From Xanthomonas vasicola (GTDB lineage: Bacteria > Pseudomonadota > Gammaproteobacteria > Xanthomonadales > Xanthomonadaceae): a stretch of 64,000 bases of DNA. A model generated the notes under the pieces. It ran no database searches, had not been told where the DNA came from, and saw only the letters and a program-made list of their open reading frames with translations. Location of the stretch: positions 50,026-114,025 of the forward strand of contig NZ_JSBW02000067.1 of the NCBI RefSeq assembly GCF_000772705.2. The letters are read 5' to 3'. Positions 48,142-56,809 of this stretch are shown here, piece after piece; positions within the stretch are counted from its first letter, which is position 1; each line of letters opens with the position of its first letter. The translations under genes and the position numbers were made by a program.

Positions 48142-48295
48142 TGCAGCGCTGCCTGGATGAGGGAGGCGCAAGGCAACTGTGCACTGTTGCGCTGTTTCAG
48201 GCCTAGCCCGTAGTGGGGATGCTACAGGCTTGGTCCACACGCATCGTAGAATGGCGCATATCAGGCGCATGATCGCGCGCTACCGTTGGACCTCA

Positions 48296-49300
48296 ATGAA
48301 GAAGCTGCTGGCGCGGTTGCGCATTGACCCTTTTACTCTCGCGTTGCTGTGCACGGTCACACTGGCCTCGTTTCTCCCGGTCTCGGGCGCCGCCGCTGCG
48401 GTCATGGACGATGTCACCGATGTGGCGATCGCTGCGCTGTTCTTCCTGCACGGCGCGCGGCTGTCGCGCGAAGCGGTCAAGGCCGGCGCGTTGCATTGGC
48501 GCTTGCATCTGGTGATTCTGGGCTGCACCTTCGTGCTGTTCCCGCTGCTCGGGCTGCTGTTCAAACCACTCGCGCATCTGGCACTGACGCCGGAGTTGTA
48601 TGTCGGTGTGCTGTTCCTGTGCGCGCTGCCGTCTACGGTGCAATCCTCGATCGCGTTTACCTCGATGGCGCGCGGCAATGTGCCGGCTGCGGTCTGCGCA
48701 GCCTCGCTTTCCAGCCTGCTCGGCGTGTTTTTCACCCCATTGCTGATGGGCGCCCTGGTCGGAAGCCAGGGTGCCATGGCGCATCCGGCCGAGGCGATCG
48801 GCAAGATCCTGCTGCAGTTGCTGGTGCCGTTTCTGGCCGGCCATTTCATGCGTCCATGGATCGGCGGCTGGGTCGAACGTCACCGCGCCGTGCTGCGTTA
48901 CACCGACCAGGGCACCATTTTGCTGGTGGTCTACACCGCCTTCAGTGCATCGGTGAACGAAGGGCTGTGGCAGAAGACTCCGCTGCCTGCGTTGCTGGCG
49001 GTACTCGGCGCTGCAGCGTTGTTGCTCGCCATTGCGATGCTCTCGATCACCTTCATCGCGCGGCGCATGCACTTCAGTCGCGCCGACGAAATCGCCATTG
49101 TTTTTTGCGGCTCGAAGAAAAGCCTGGCCACGGGCGTGCCGATGGCCAAGGTGATGTTTGCCGGTGGCGGCTTGGGCGCGATCGTGTTGCCGATCATGCT
49201 GTATCACCAGTTGCAGCTGATCGTGTGCGCCTTCGTGGCCGCACGGTATGCACGCAATGCACCAAGCGAGTCGCAAGGCGCAACCGAGCGCCATCGATGA
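48296..49300 (+). CDS. Bile acid:sodium symporter (BASS/SBF-like) family protein
   Basis: 334 residues, about ten transmembrane helices, matching the SBF-like/YfeH branch. Motifs: DVAIAALFFLHGARLSREAVKAG, LFLCALPSTVQSSIAFTSMARGNVPAAVCAASLSSLLGVFFTPLL (the crossover helix) and FCGSKKSLATGVPMAKVMF. It probably moves an organic anion with sodium; the substrate is unknown. I start at MKKLLARLRIDPFTLALL; the ribosome site is weak and an ATG at 48269 is possible. It is 154 bp after dnaG. Confidence 0.88.
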   Translation: MKKLLARLRIDPFTLALLCTVTLASFLPVSGAAAAVMDDVTDVAIAALFFLHGARLSREAVKAGALHWRLHLVILGCTFVLFPLLGLLFKPLAHLALTPELYVGVLFLCALPSTVQSSIAFTSMARGNVPAAVCAASLSSLLGVFFTPLLMGALVGSQGAMAHPAEAIGKILLQLLVPFLAGHFMRPWIGGWVERHRAVLRYTDQGTILLVVYTAFSASVNEGLWQKTPLPALLAVLGAAALLLAIAMLSITFIARRMHFSRADEIAIVFCGSKKSLATGVPMAKVMFAGGGLGAIVLPIMLYHQLQLIVCAFVAARYARNAPSESQGATERHR

Positions 49301-49462
49301 CGGGCCGCGCCAACGTCCGGCGGCTGCGTATCGCGTGACAGCAGTTCGCCTCACCCGTAGATCCGGTTTCTAAGCAGATATACAACGGTAATCACGCACG
49401 TCCGTATCGGCGCACCAGCGCTCGCTAGAGTACGTGATCAACCTCCTGCCCCGGTGATTACC

Positions 49463-51043
49463 ATGACGCTGTCGCTTCGACGTCCCTCCCCGTCCTTGCT
49501 TGCGCTGCTGGCGGTACTGTCCGCGCTCACTGCCTGCGACAAGCCCGCCCCGCCTGCGGCGGCTGCACAAACCAACGCCACGTCCACGCCGGCGCCTGCT
49601 GCCAGCATCGCCTGGCGCGAGGGCGATGTGGAAGACGCCTTTGCCGAAGCCAAGGAAAGCGGCAAGCCCATCCTGTTGTACTGGGGCGCTGCCTGGTGCC
49701 CGCCCTGCAATCGCCTCAAGGCCACGCTGTTCAAGGACCCGGCCTTTATCGCGCGCACCCAGCAATTTGTCGCCGTGCACCTGGATGGCGACTCCGAAGG
49801 CGCGCAGGCCTGGGGCGAGCGCTTCGGGGTCAAGGCCTATCCCACCATCATCGTGCTACGCCCGGATCGCAGCGAAATCACCCGTCTAGCCGGCGATGCC
49901 GATAACGCGCGCCTGGCCGAGGTGCTGCGGGTTGCGGCCAAGAGCACCAGCAGCGCGCAGCAATTGCTCGACAAGGCACTGCACACACCGCAACAGCTCA
50001 GCGCAGACGATTGGGCCGTGCTCGGCAACTATGCCTGGGGCACCGACGACCGGCTGGTCAAACCCGATGATGCCGCCCACGTGCTCACCCAGCTGTCGAC
50101 AGCGGCACCACAACCGGCACTGCAACGCAGCTTCGCCCTGGCCGCCATTAGCGCCGCCGAGCACCCGCCTGCTGCTAGTACCGCCAATCGCACCTTGCTG
50201 GAAGCGGTGTTGGCCGACCCGGCAGAAGTGCGCGCCAATCTCGACACACTGAGCTATGTGCCCGCGCGTCTGATCACGGCGGCCAGCAACGATGCCGGCG
50301 TGCGCACCACGCTCTCCAACGCATTGAATCAGGCCTTGGACAAAGTCTACGCCGATCCGTCCTTGCCGATTTCCGACCGGCTTGGCACCGTATATGCGCG
50401 TATCCAGCTGGCACGCCTGGCACAAGGCCAGCCCACTGAAACCGAGGCCAAGGGCCCGCAACCGCCGCTGCCGAAAGACGTGGTAGACGTCGTGCATCAG
50501 CGCGTGCAGTGGGCGACGAACACGGCCAAAACCGACGAGGAACGCCAATCCACCATCAGTACCGCCGGCACATTGCTGAGCGAAGTAGGCGATAGCAGCG
50601 GGGCCGAGCAATTGCTGTTGGCCGAGTTGTCGCGCAGCAAGGCGCCGTACTACTACATGCCCGAGCTGGCGGATCTGGCCGAACATCGCGGCGACAAGAA
50701 GACCGCGCTGTCGTGGCTCAAGAAGGCCTATGACAGCGCACAAGGCCCTGCCACGCGCGTGCAGTGGGGCGTGATGTATGTGGATGGGCTGATCCGGCTC
50801 AGCCCCGACGACACCGTCGGCATCGAGAGCGCCGCCACGCAGGTGATCGGCGAGCTGGCCGGCCAACCGGATGGTTACCGGCAACGCACACGTCAGCGCT
50901 TTGCCACGCTTGGCGCCGCATTGAAGACCTGGAGCAAGCAGCACCGCCAGGACGGCAGCGCAGTGCTGACGCGCCTGCAACAGAAAATGCAATCCAGCTG
51001 CGACAGCAAGAACACCAGCGAATGCGCCAACTGGTTGAGTTGA
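49463..51043 (+). CDS. Thioredoxin-fold lipoprotein with a long helical C-terminus
   Basis: 526 residues. The lipoprotein signal ends LSALTAC (Cys25). A thioredoxin domain (about 48-165) has the redox pair in AAWCPPCNRLKATLF (Cys79, Cys82) and the cis-Pro region VKAYPTIIVL. About 350 residues of helical repeat-like sequence follow, of TPR or solenoid character (ISDRLGTVYARIQLARLAQG; MPELADLAEHRGDKKTALSWLKKAYDSAQ). It should act as a periplasmic thiol-disulfide protein, perhaps in cytochrome or cell-envelope protein folding. GTG 49454 is an alternative start three codons earlier. Confidence 0.85.
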   Translation: MTLSLRRPSPSLLALLAVLSALTACDKPAPPAAAAQTNATSTPAPAASIAWREGDVEDAFAEAKESGKPILLYWGAAWCPPCNRLKATLFKDPAFIARTQQFVAVHLDGDSEGAQAWGERFGVKAYPTIIVLRPDRSEITRLAGDADNARLAEVLRVAAKSTSSAQQLLDKALHTPQQLSADDWAVLGNYAWGTDDRLVKPDDAAHVLTQLSTAAPQPALQRSFALAAISAAEHPPAASTANRTLLEAVLADPAEVRANLDTLSYVPARLITAASNDAGVRTTLSNALNQALDKVYADPSLPISDRLGTVYARIQLARLAQGQPTETEAKGPQPPLPKDVVDVVHQRVQWATNTAKTDEERQSTISTAGTLLSEVGDSSGAEQLLLAELSRSKAPYYYMPELADLAEHRGDKKTALSWLKKAYDSAQGPATRVQWGVMYVDGLIRLSPDDTVGIESAATQVIGELAGQPDGYRQRTRQRFATLGAALKTWSKQHRQDGSAVLTRLQQKMQSSCDSKNTSECANWLS

Positions 51044-51355
51044 GCCGACACCGCACTGCCAGCAACCGAGGAATGACTCAACCCGGCGAGGAAACGGAAC
51101 CCGCGGCGTCTGCTGATCTGGACGCCGCGCAATTTACGTGCATGTCCGAATACACCTGTATGTCGGAGCAAGGCCTGTCATGTTCGCGCCAAGGTCGCGC
51201 GCGTGCTTGGCTGCGCGTTTCGATGGCCGACCAGCCTGCCGGCCACTACCACCTTCAACGCCACCTACCTAGTGCTGTTGAGCGATGTCGGCGCGCACCT
51301 TGCGGAAAAGCGCCCGTTGAGTCCCGCGCCTGTCAGCCGATGCACACTGCTGCGA
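51044..51355. other. Intergenic with one perfect hairpin
   Basis: About 310 bp between convergent genes. CGCGGCGTC (51102-51110) pairs with GACGCCGCG (51121-51129) around a 10-nt loop, the likely 3' end of the thioredoxin-fold gene. A plus frame opening at 51073 stays open but has no ribosome site and reads antisense into ctaB; I do not call it. Confidence 0.55.
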
Positions 51356-52252
51356 CTAGCGCACCCACGGCAGCAGCAGATGGTCGACCATCAGGAAGGC
51401 GAACAGCGCCATCAGATACACGATGGAATAGCCGAACATCTTCATCGAAAACAATTCGTCCGGCGGGTTCAGCATGCGCCACGCGTACCAGAGGAACACC
51501 GCGTTGAGCACGACCGCACCGCCCAGGTAAAACACCCCGCTCATGCCCACCGCCACCGGCAGCAAGGTCACGATGGCCAGCAATACGGTGTAGACCAGGA
51601 TCTGCTTGCGCGTATGCGGCACGCCGTGGGTCACCGGCAACATCGGGATCGCCGCCTTGGCGTAATCGGCGCGGCGAAAGATCGCCAAGGCCCAGAAATG
51701 CGGCGGCGTCCAGATGAAGATGATCAGCACCAGCAGCGAGGCGTTAATCCAGTCGGCGCTGGTCGGCAGCCCGGTCACTGCGGCCCAGCCCAGCATTGGC
51801 GGCGTGGCGCCTGCCAAGCCGCCAATCACGATGTTTTGCGAGGTCGCGCGCTTCAGATACACCGTGTAGATCACCGCGTACCCGATCAGCGATGCGAAGG
51901 TCAGCACCGCGGTGATGACATTCACCCATACCACCAGAATGGTCATGGAGATCACGATCAGCGCGCCAGCGAACACCAGCACCTGCCATGGCTGCACCTT
52001 GCCCACCACCAGCGGGCGCCATGAAGTGCGCGCCATCTGTGCGTCGATCTTGGCGTCGAGCAACTGATTGATCGCTGCCGCCGCCGAGGCTGCCAGCCAG
52101 ATACCCAGAAAGCCCAGCGCGCCCGTGCGCACCTGCAGCCAGGTCGGCATGTCGGGAATGGCCAGGAACATGCCCACCAAGGCGGTGAACACGATCAGTG
52201 CCACCACCTTGGGTTTGGTCAGATCCCAATAATCGCGTGCGCTGACAGCCAT
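51356..52252 (-). CDS. ctaB: Protoheme IX farnesyltransferase (heme O synthase) CtaB
   Basis: 298 residues, UbiA-type membrane prenyltransferase that adds a farnesyl group to heme B to make heme O. The first Asp motif is [39 protein letters not shown] and [12 protein letters not shown] are typical of heme O synthases. Nine hydrophobic helices. ATG 52252 has GGAG 5 bases upstream; the GTG two codons earlier overlaps that site. It follows ctaA in translational contact and supplies its substrate. Confidence 0.96.
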   Translation of the reverse strand: MAVSARDYWDLTKPKVVALIVFTALVGMFLAIPDMPTWLQVRTGALGFLGIWLAASAAAAINQLLDAKIDAQMARTSWRPLVVGKVQPWQVLVFAGALIVISMTILVVWVNVITAVLTFASLIGYAVIYTVYLKRATSQNIVIGGLAGATPPMLGWAAVTGLPTSADWINASLLVLIIFIWTPPHFWALAIFRRADYAKAAIPMLPVTHGVPHTRKQILVYTVLLAIVTLLPVAVGMSGVFYLGGAVVLNAVFLWYAWRMLNPPDELFSMKMFGYSIVYLMALFAFLMVDHLLLPWVR

Positions 52253-52254
52253 GC

Positions 52255-53418
52255 TCACTCCGGCGCGCGCAGCCGCGCCAGTAGCGAGACCAGCACGAAC
52301 AGCAACGCCACTGCGCCGCCGTTATGCATGACCGACACTTCCAGCGGCAGCGCCAGCTTCACGTTGAGCATGCCCAGCGTCACCTGCACGGCCACCAGCA
52401 GCGCAAGCGCCGCAGCCCACACCCGCATCCCCGGCGAACGCGACAAGCGCCAGGCCAGCCACCACAGATAGAGCGCAGTCGCAATCGCCCACAGCCGGTG
52501 CGCCATCTGGATTGCGATACGCGCCGCACCATCCAGCACGCCGCCTTCGTAATCCACTCCAATGCCGCGCCATAGCGTGAAGCCTTCGCGGAAATCGTGC
52601 GGCGGCCACCACTGGCTGACGCAACGCGGGAAATTATCGGCCGACCAGCTGCCCCCCCCACACGCCAGTGCGGCGTAGTTCGCGCTGACCCAGCCACCGA
52701 GCGCGATCTGCAGGCCCAGCACCGCCACGCCCAGGCGCAGCAGCCACTTCAAGCGCGAGGCGTCGGCCAGGGTGATCGGCAGATGCGTCGCACGCCAGGC
52801 CATCCACACCAGCAGCGAGAACATCAGCATGCCGCCCAGCAGGTGCCCCATCACCACGATGGGCTTGAGCAGCAGCGTCACCGTCCACATGCCCAACAGC
52901 GCCTGGAAGATCACCACCGCCAGCGTCAGCACCGCCGCGCGCGCCAGATCGATGTTGCTCCAGCGCAAAGCCGCCAGCAGCAGGATGGCTTCGCCGGCGA
53001 TCGCCACGCCCAAGCCCACTCTGTGCCAGCCGGACATGTAGAGCGGGATCGACAACGCCACCAGCACGGCGGCCGACACTACCTGGGCAATGCCCATGCG
53101 GCGGCGACGCACCGCCAGCAACGACAGCACCAGCACTTCCACCCCCAGCGCGCCGGCCAGGAAACGATGCACCTGCTCACGCCAGGCCTTGTGCGATTCC
53201 AGCGGGCGGATCTTGCTAGCCACATGCGTGTTGGCTTCGTCGGTGGTCTGCGGCCAGGTCACACGGCCATAGCAGGTCGGCCAGTCCGGGCAGCTCATAC
53301 CGGCATCGGACAGCCGCACGAACGACCCGAACAGGATCGTGCTCGCAGTGAACAACGCGGCCAGCCAGGCCATGCGATGGAAGTGACGGAACAATGCCGG
53401 TGGCGCAAACAGATTCAT
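52255..53418 (-). CDS. ctaA: Heme A synthase CtaA (COX15 type)
   Basis: 387 residues, eight transmembrane helices. Oxidises the C8 methyl of heme O to give heme A for cytochrome aa3. It carries [21 protein letters not shown], the COX15-type entry motif, and heme-ligand His in [35 protein letters not shown] and VMHNGGA. The stop abuts the ctaB ribosome site, showing tight coupling of heme O and heme A steps. Confidence 0.95.
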   Translation of the reverse strand: MNLFAPPALFRHFHRMAWLAALFTASTILFGSFVRLSDAGMSCPDWPTCYGRVTWPQTTDEANTHVASKIRPLESHKAWREQVHRFLAGALGVEVLVLSLLAVRRRRMGIAQVVSAAVLVALSIPLYMSGWHRVGLGVAIAGEAILLLAALRWSNIDLARAAVLTLAVVIFQALLGMWTVTLLLKPIVVMGHLLGGMLMFSLLVWMAWRATHLPITLADASRLKWLLRLGVAVLGLQIALGGWVSANYAALACGGGSWSADNFPRCVSQWWPPHDFREGFTLWRGIGVDYEGGVLDGAARIAIQMAHRLWAIATALYLWWLAWRLSRSPGMRVWAAALALLVAVQVTLGMLNVKLALPLEVSVMHNGGAVALLFVLVSLLARLRAPE

Positions 53419-53428
53419 CGAAACGGGC

Positions 53429-54004
53429 TCACATCAGTTTCAGCAGCTTGACCAGATCCGACCGCAAGCCGGCCGGGTCGAAGCCGGGGGCATAACGCAG
53501 GATCACGAAGCCATTGGGGTCGATCACATACACTGGCACGCCGGCGGCATCGTTGCCGCGCGGCAATGCCTGGCGCAGGCGGGCATCGTCGCGCAGCACG
53601 CGCAATTCCGGCATCGGCGGCAGCCCGGCCGGCGGCGCGCCAATCCACAACACCTCCACCTTGTCGGCGCGGTGCCCGAGCAACTGCCACACCTTGTCCA
53701 GCTCCGCGGACAACATCACGCACTGCTGGGTGCAATTGGCCGGCGGCGCCACCGCAATGCGCCAGATGCGCTCGCTCGGCGCCCACGCATACGGCTGCCC
53801 GTTCGCACGCACCGGCACCAACGCCCGCAGATCCGCGGGCGGCTTCAGCAGTTCGCCGTTATTGCGCATCGATGCCGGCTGCCATCCGGAGAAGCGCAGC
53901 ACGCCGGCCAGCAACATCGAGCCGAAGAACAGCACTGCCAGGGCAATCAGCATCCTGCGGCCGCGTTTGACCGAGTGCGGCGTGGCCGATGTGGATGAGG
54001 TCAT
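53429..54004 (-). CDS. Membrane-anchored Sco-like protein with a CxxxC motif
   Basis: 191 residues. One N-terminal transmembrane segment (about 18-38, MLIALAVLFFGSMLLAGVLRF) and a periplasmic thioredoxin-like domain. Cys91 and Cys95 (ANCTQQCVML) are spaced like the copper site of Sco proteins, and VPVYVIDPNGFVILRYAPGFDP resembles the Sco C-terminal strand, but the usual Asp-His-Thr copper-His motif is not visible. A role in CuA assembly or in reducing oxidase cysteines is likely from the locus, between SURF1 and ctaA genes. Confidence 0.75.
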   Translation of the reverse strand: MTSSTSATPHSVKRGRRMLIALAVLFFGSMLLAGVLRFSGWQPASMRNNGELLKPPADLRALVPVRANGQPYAWAPSERIWRIAVAPPANCTQQCVMLSAELDKVWQLLGHRADKVEVLWIGAPPAGLPPMPELRVLRDDARLRQALPRGNDAAGVPVYVIDPNGFVILRYAPGFDPAGLRSDLVKLLKLM

Positions 54005-54031
54005 ACCGGCGATTTTCTCATGCCGCAGGCG

Positions 54032-54754
54032 TCAGTGCCCGCGGCGGCGGCGGCGCCCAAGCCCTGTCAGCAGCGCCGCGGTCGCCAGTACCGCTGCGGC
54101 CAGCCCGAACCATTGCACCGCGTAACCCAAGTGCCGCGCGGGTGGCAGCGTATTCGGCAGCATTTCCAGATCGCGTGCGTAGCCAACCGGCAGTGCAGGG
54201 TCCAGCCGCAGGACCTGCGACGAAATGTCGCGCCTGCCAAGCGCGCTGCGTAAGGCCTTCGCATCCAGACGCGTGGCCAACCAGGTCTGCGGAGCGGCAC
54301 CCGGCGCCATTGCCGGCCCGATCGCCAGCCCTGCCGACGGCGGTGCGCTCAAGAGTCCCTGCACGACCTGCACGCCAGTCAGTGCGGCGATGCTGGGCAA
54401 CTTCCGATCCGCCGGTAAGGGCAGCCAGCCCAAATCGACCAACATGCTTGTCGACACGCCGTCAGGCAACGCCAGTTGATACACGCGCACACCAGCACGC
54501 CCGTCATGCAACTGATTGTCCAGCAAGACCAGCTGCGGCAAAAACCGCACTGGCCCACGCACCCATGCCAAATCGTGCGGCGTCGCTAGCGCCTGCGCCA
54601 AGGGCAGCGTGGTATCGCGCACATGCGCGGCACGATCCAACAAGGCTTGCTTGCTATGCATGCGCTGCAACTGCCAATGCCCAAGCGCCGCAAAACCCGC
54701 GCTCACCAGCAGCGCCAGACACCAGCCGAACACCGCCGTGTGCTTGCGCGTCAT
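54032..54754 (-). CDS. SURF1-family cytochrome oxidase assembly protein
   Basis: 240 residues with the two-helix SURF1 plan: TM at about 9-26 (GWCLALLVSAGFAALGHWQLQRM, including the G-WQ(L)-R family motif) and near the C-terminus (LGYAVQWFGLAAAVLATAALL, containing the HLGYA-QWF motif). The loop has LLDNQLHDGRAGVRVYQLA and LVDLGWLP. Bacterial SURF1 (Shy1) helps insert heme A into subunit I. In the same order as in other proteobacterial aa3 loci. Confidence 0.92.
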   Translation of the reverse strand: MTRKHTAVFGWCLALLVSAGFAALGHWQLQRMHSKQALLDRAAHVRDTTLPLAQALATPHDLAWVRGPVRFLPQLVLLDNQLHDGRAGVRVYQLALPDGVSTSMLVDLGWLPLPADRKLPSIAALTGVQVVQGLLSAPPSAGLAIGPAMAPGAAPQTWLATRLDAKALRSALGRRDISSQVLRLDPALPVGYARDLEMLPNTLPPARHLGYAVQWFGLAAAVLATAALLTGLGRRRRRGH

Positions 54755-54814
54755 GACAAGCGACGCAAAAAGGCGTGCAATGTCATCACCACGCCGACTG
54801 CACCCGGGGCTGTT

Positions 54815-55033
54815 GTGAACGATTCACTCAAGACGCTGCTGATTGTCGCCTTCCTGATCGTGATTCTGTGGAACCTTGGCGCCGGCCTCTACTACCTGCT
54901 CACCGACCGCGGTGAGACCAAGCGCACCGTCAACGCATTGACCTGGCGCATCGGGTTATCGGTAGCGTTGATCGCCATCGTGATCCTCGGCATTTATACC
55001 GGCTGGATCAAGCCGCATGGCATCGGCCGCTGA
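54815..55033 (+). CDS. Twin-transmembrane protein (DUF2909-like)
   Basis: 72 residues with two helices: TLLIVAFLIVILWNLGAGLYYLL (about 6-28) and LTWRIGLSVALIAIVILGIYTGW (about 43-65), joined by a short charged loop (TDRGETKRTVNA). It begins at GTG 54815. It is the only plus-strand gene in the oxidase locus, divergent from SURF1 by 60 bp and convergent with ctaE. Homologues sit in cytochrome oxidase loci of other gammaproteobacteria; the function is unknown. Confidence 0.85.
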   Translation: MNDSLKTLLIVAFLIVILWNLGAGLYYLLTDRGETKRTVNALTWRIGLSVALIAIVILGIYTGWIKPHGIGR

Positions 55034-55046
55034 GCGGCTGGTAATT

Positions 55047-55125
55047 GGGGATTCGGCATTAGGGATTGGTACGAGCAAACGCGGATCGCTCTTGCGAATC
55101 CCAAATCACTAATCCCGAATCCCTG
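55047..55125. repeat. Inverted GGGATT-type repeats between convergent genes
   Basis: GGGGATTCGG and TAGGGATTGG at 55047-55070 face CGAATCCC, CTAATCCC and CGAATCCCTG at 55095-55125. The gap lies between the twin-TM gene (ends 55033) and ctaE (ends 55129). The inverted pair probably acts as a two-way transcript end. Confidence 0.75.
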
Positions 55126-55128
55126 CAC

Positions 55129-56004
55129 TCAAAGGACATATACGAACAGGAACAGCGCCAGCCACACCACGTCGACGAAGTGCCAGTACCACGCAGCCGC
55201 TTCAAAAGCGAAATGGTTATCGCGTGTGAAGTGTCCCTTCGCTGCGCGCAGCCACATCACTCCCAGCATGATGGTACCCAGTAGCACATGCATGCCGTGG
55301 AAGCCGGTGAGCATGAAAAAGGTTGAACCGTAGATGCCCGAGCCAAGGGTGAGATTGAGCTCGGTGTAGGCGTGGATGTATTCCTCCGCCTGCAGGAACA
55401 GGAACACGCAGCCCAGCAGCACGGTCAGGCCCAGCCACAGCAGCAATGCGCCGCGGCGTCCGCCTTTGAGTGCGTGGTGGGCGATGGTCAAGGTCACGCC
55501 TGAGCTGAGCAGGATCAACGTATTGATCAGCGGCAGACCCCAGGCCGGAATGGTCTGGAACTGCCCACCAATCGTGCCCGGGCCATTGGTCGGCCAGGCA
55601 GCGGAATAGCCGTTCCACAATAGTTCGTTGGTCATCACGCCATCGCCTTCGCCGCCCAGCCAGGGCAGCGTCAGCACGCGCGTGTAGAACAGCGCACCGA
55701 AGAAGGCGCAGAAGAACATCACCTCGGAAAAGATGAACCACACCATCCCCATACGGAACGAGCCATCCACCTGGCGGTTGTAATGCCCGGCATTGGATTC
55801 GCGGATGACATCGCCAAACCACATGAACAAGGTCGCCAACAGCATCGCCACGCCGGCGAAGAACGTCCAGCGCCCCCATGCCGCGTCGTTGAGCCAGCTG
55901 GCCACGCCGATCATCATCACGAACATCGCGATCGACCCGACAAAGGGCCATTTGCTTTGGCTCGGGACGAAATACGCGTCGGCGTTGGGACTGTGATCGG
56001 CCAT
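55129..56004 (-). CDS. ctaE: Cytochrome c oxidase subunit III
   Basis: 291 residues, seven transmembrane helices. MADHSPNADAYFVPSQSKWPFVGSIAMFVMMIG starts it; MVWFIFSEVMFFCAFFGALFY, LQAEEYIHAY, FFMLTGFHGMHVLLGTIML and AAAWYWHFVDVVWLALFLFVYVL are typical of COX3. The last four residues end the protein at the repeat-bearing gap. It follows ctaG in the same transcript. Confidence 0.97.
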   Translation of the reverse strand: MADHSPNADAYFVPSQSKWPFVGSIAMFVMMIGVASWLNDAAWGRWTFFAGVAMLLATLFMWFGDVIRESNAGHYNRQVDGSFRMGMVWFIFSEVMFFCAFFGALFYTRVLTLPWLGGEGDGVMTNELLWNGYSAAWPTNGPGTIGGQFQTIPAWGLPLINTLILLSSGVTLTIAHHALKGGRRGALLLWLGLTVLLGCVFLFLQAEEYIHAYTELNLTLGSGIYGSTFFMLTGFHGMHVLLGTIMLGVMWLRAAKGHFTRDNHFAFEAAAWYWHFVDVVWLALFLFVYVL

Positions 56005-56042
56005 GGCGTTGTTTCCGTGTCGTGGTGCGTGTGGATGAAGAA

Positions 56043-56639
56043 TCAGGGTGCGGCGCGCGGCGCGGCCGACGTGCCACCGCCCTGCAGTTCCGAGGTCAGC
56101 GCGTCGTTGCGATAGAACGTGTAGGACAAGGTAATCGTGGTGACTTCCGGCGGCAGTGCGGGGTCGACGATGAAACGCAGCGGCATGTCGCGCGTTTCGC
56201 CAGCCTGCAAGGTCTGCGCGGTGAAGCAAAAGCATTCGGTCTTGTTGAAATAGCCCGACGCTCGCGCAGGTGCAACCGATGGCACCGCACTACCCACCAC
56301 CGCACGCGCGCCATCGTTACGCGCGAAGTACAGCGCCTCGTTGAGTTCGCCCGGCACTACATCCATCGTCATCTGCTCGGGATGGAAGGTCCACGGCAAT
56401 CTGGAATTGACACCGCCATCGAACTCAACGCGCACCGTGCGCCTGCCGGCGGCGGGCGGTGCGCCCGCGTTTGCACGGCTACTGCCGGGCGCGCGCTCCA
56501 TGCGAATTCCAAACACTTTTTCGCAGGCGATGCGGTACAGCGGCACCAGGGAGAACGTCAGCACGAACACACCCAGCACCACGCCCAGCAGCTTGAACAA
56601 GCCTGCCGTCGGTGCGTGTGTGTGCGGGCGTGCATTCAC
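56043..56639 (-). CDS. ctaG: Cytochrome c oxidase assembly protein CtaG (Cox11 type)
   Basis: 198 residues. One TM helix (about 14-36, [23 protein letters not shown]) and a periplasmic Ig-like domain with the copper motif [12 protein letters not shown] (CFCF). Family role: copper delivery to the CuB site of subunit I. It starts at GTG 56639; the GTG overlaps the TGA of the 57-residue gene upstream (GTGA), so translation is coupled. Confidence 0.95.
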   Translation of the reverse strand: MNARPHTHAPTAGLFKLLGVVLGVFVLTFSLVPLYRIACEKVFGIRMERAPGSSRANAGAPPAAGRRTVRVEFDGGVNSRLPWTFHPEQMTMDVVPGELNEALYFARNDGARAVVGSAVPSVAPARASGYFNKTECFCFTAQTLQAGETRDMPLRFIVDPALPPEVTTITLSYTFYRNDALTSELQGGGTSAAPRAAP

Positions 56640-56809
56640 CGCCCGATGACTCCCGAAGCGATGAAGCCTGCATAGATCAGCAATGCAATGATGCCGACCG
56701 TGATTGCGGTGCGACGCACGGCGCGGCGCTGCTGCGCTTGCCGCTCGGCTGCAGATAACAGACGCGTCACCGCCGGCTCCGAGGCGGATTCAGTGACCGA
56801 TGTCTTCAT
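56636..56809 (-). CDS. Small membrane protein of the oxidase operon (57 aa)
   Basis: Translation gives [57 protein letters not shown], described here by parts: acidic/polar N-terminus, basic stretch at 26-34, one TM helix at about 35-56. The start overlaps the end of ctaD by 20 bp and the stop overlaps the ctaG start, a position held in other proteobacteria by short oxidase assembly or stability proteins. No enzyme motif. Short enough to be missed by automatic annotation. Confidence 0.8.
   Translation of the reverse strand: MKTSVTESASEPAVTRLLSAAERQAQQRRAVRRTAITVGIIALLIYAGFIASGVIGR

Noticed and set aside
51073..51507. Plus-strand ORF opening MTQPGEETEPAAS after the thioredoxin-fold gene
   Set aside because: It reads antisense into the conserved ctaB gene, lacks a ribosome site at proper distance, and shows no domain.
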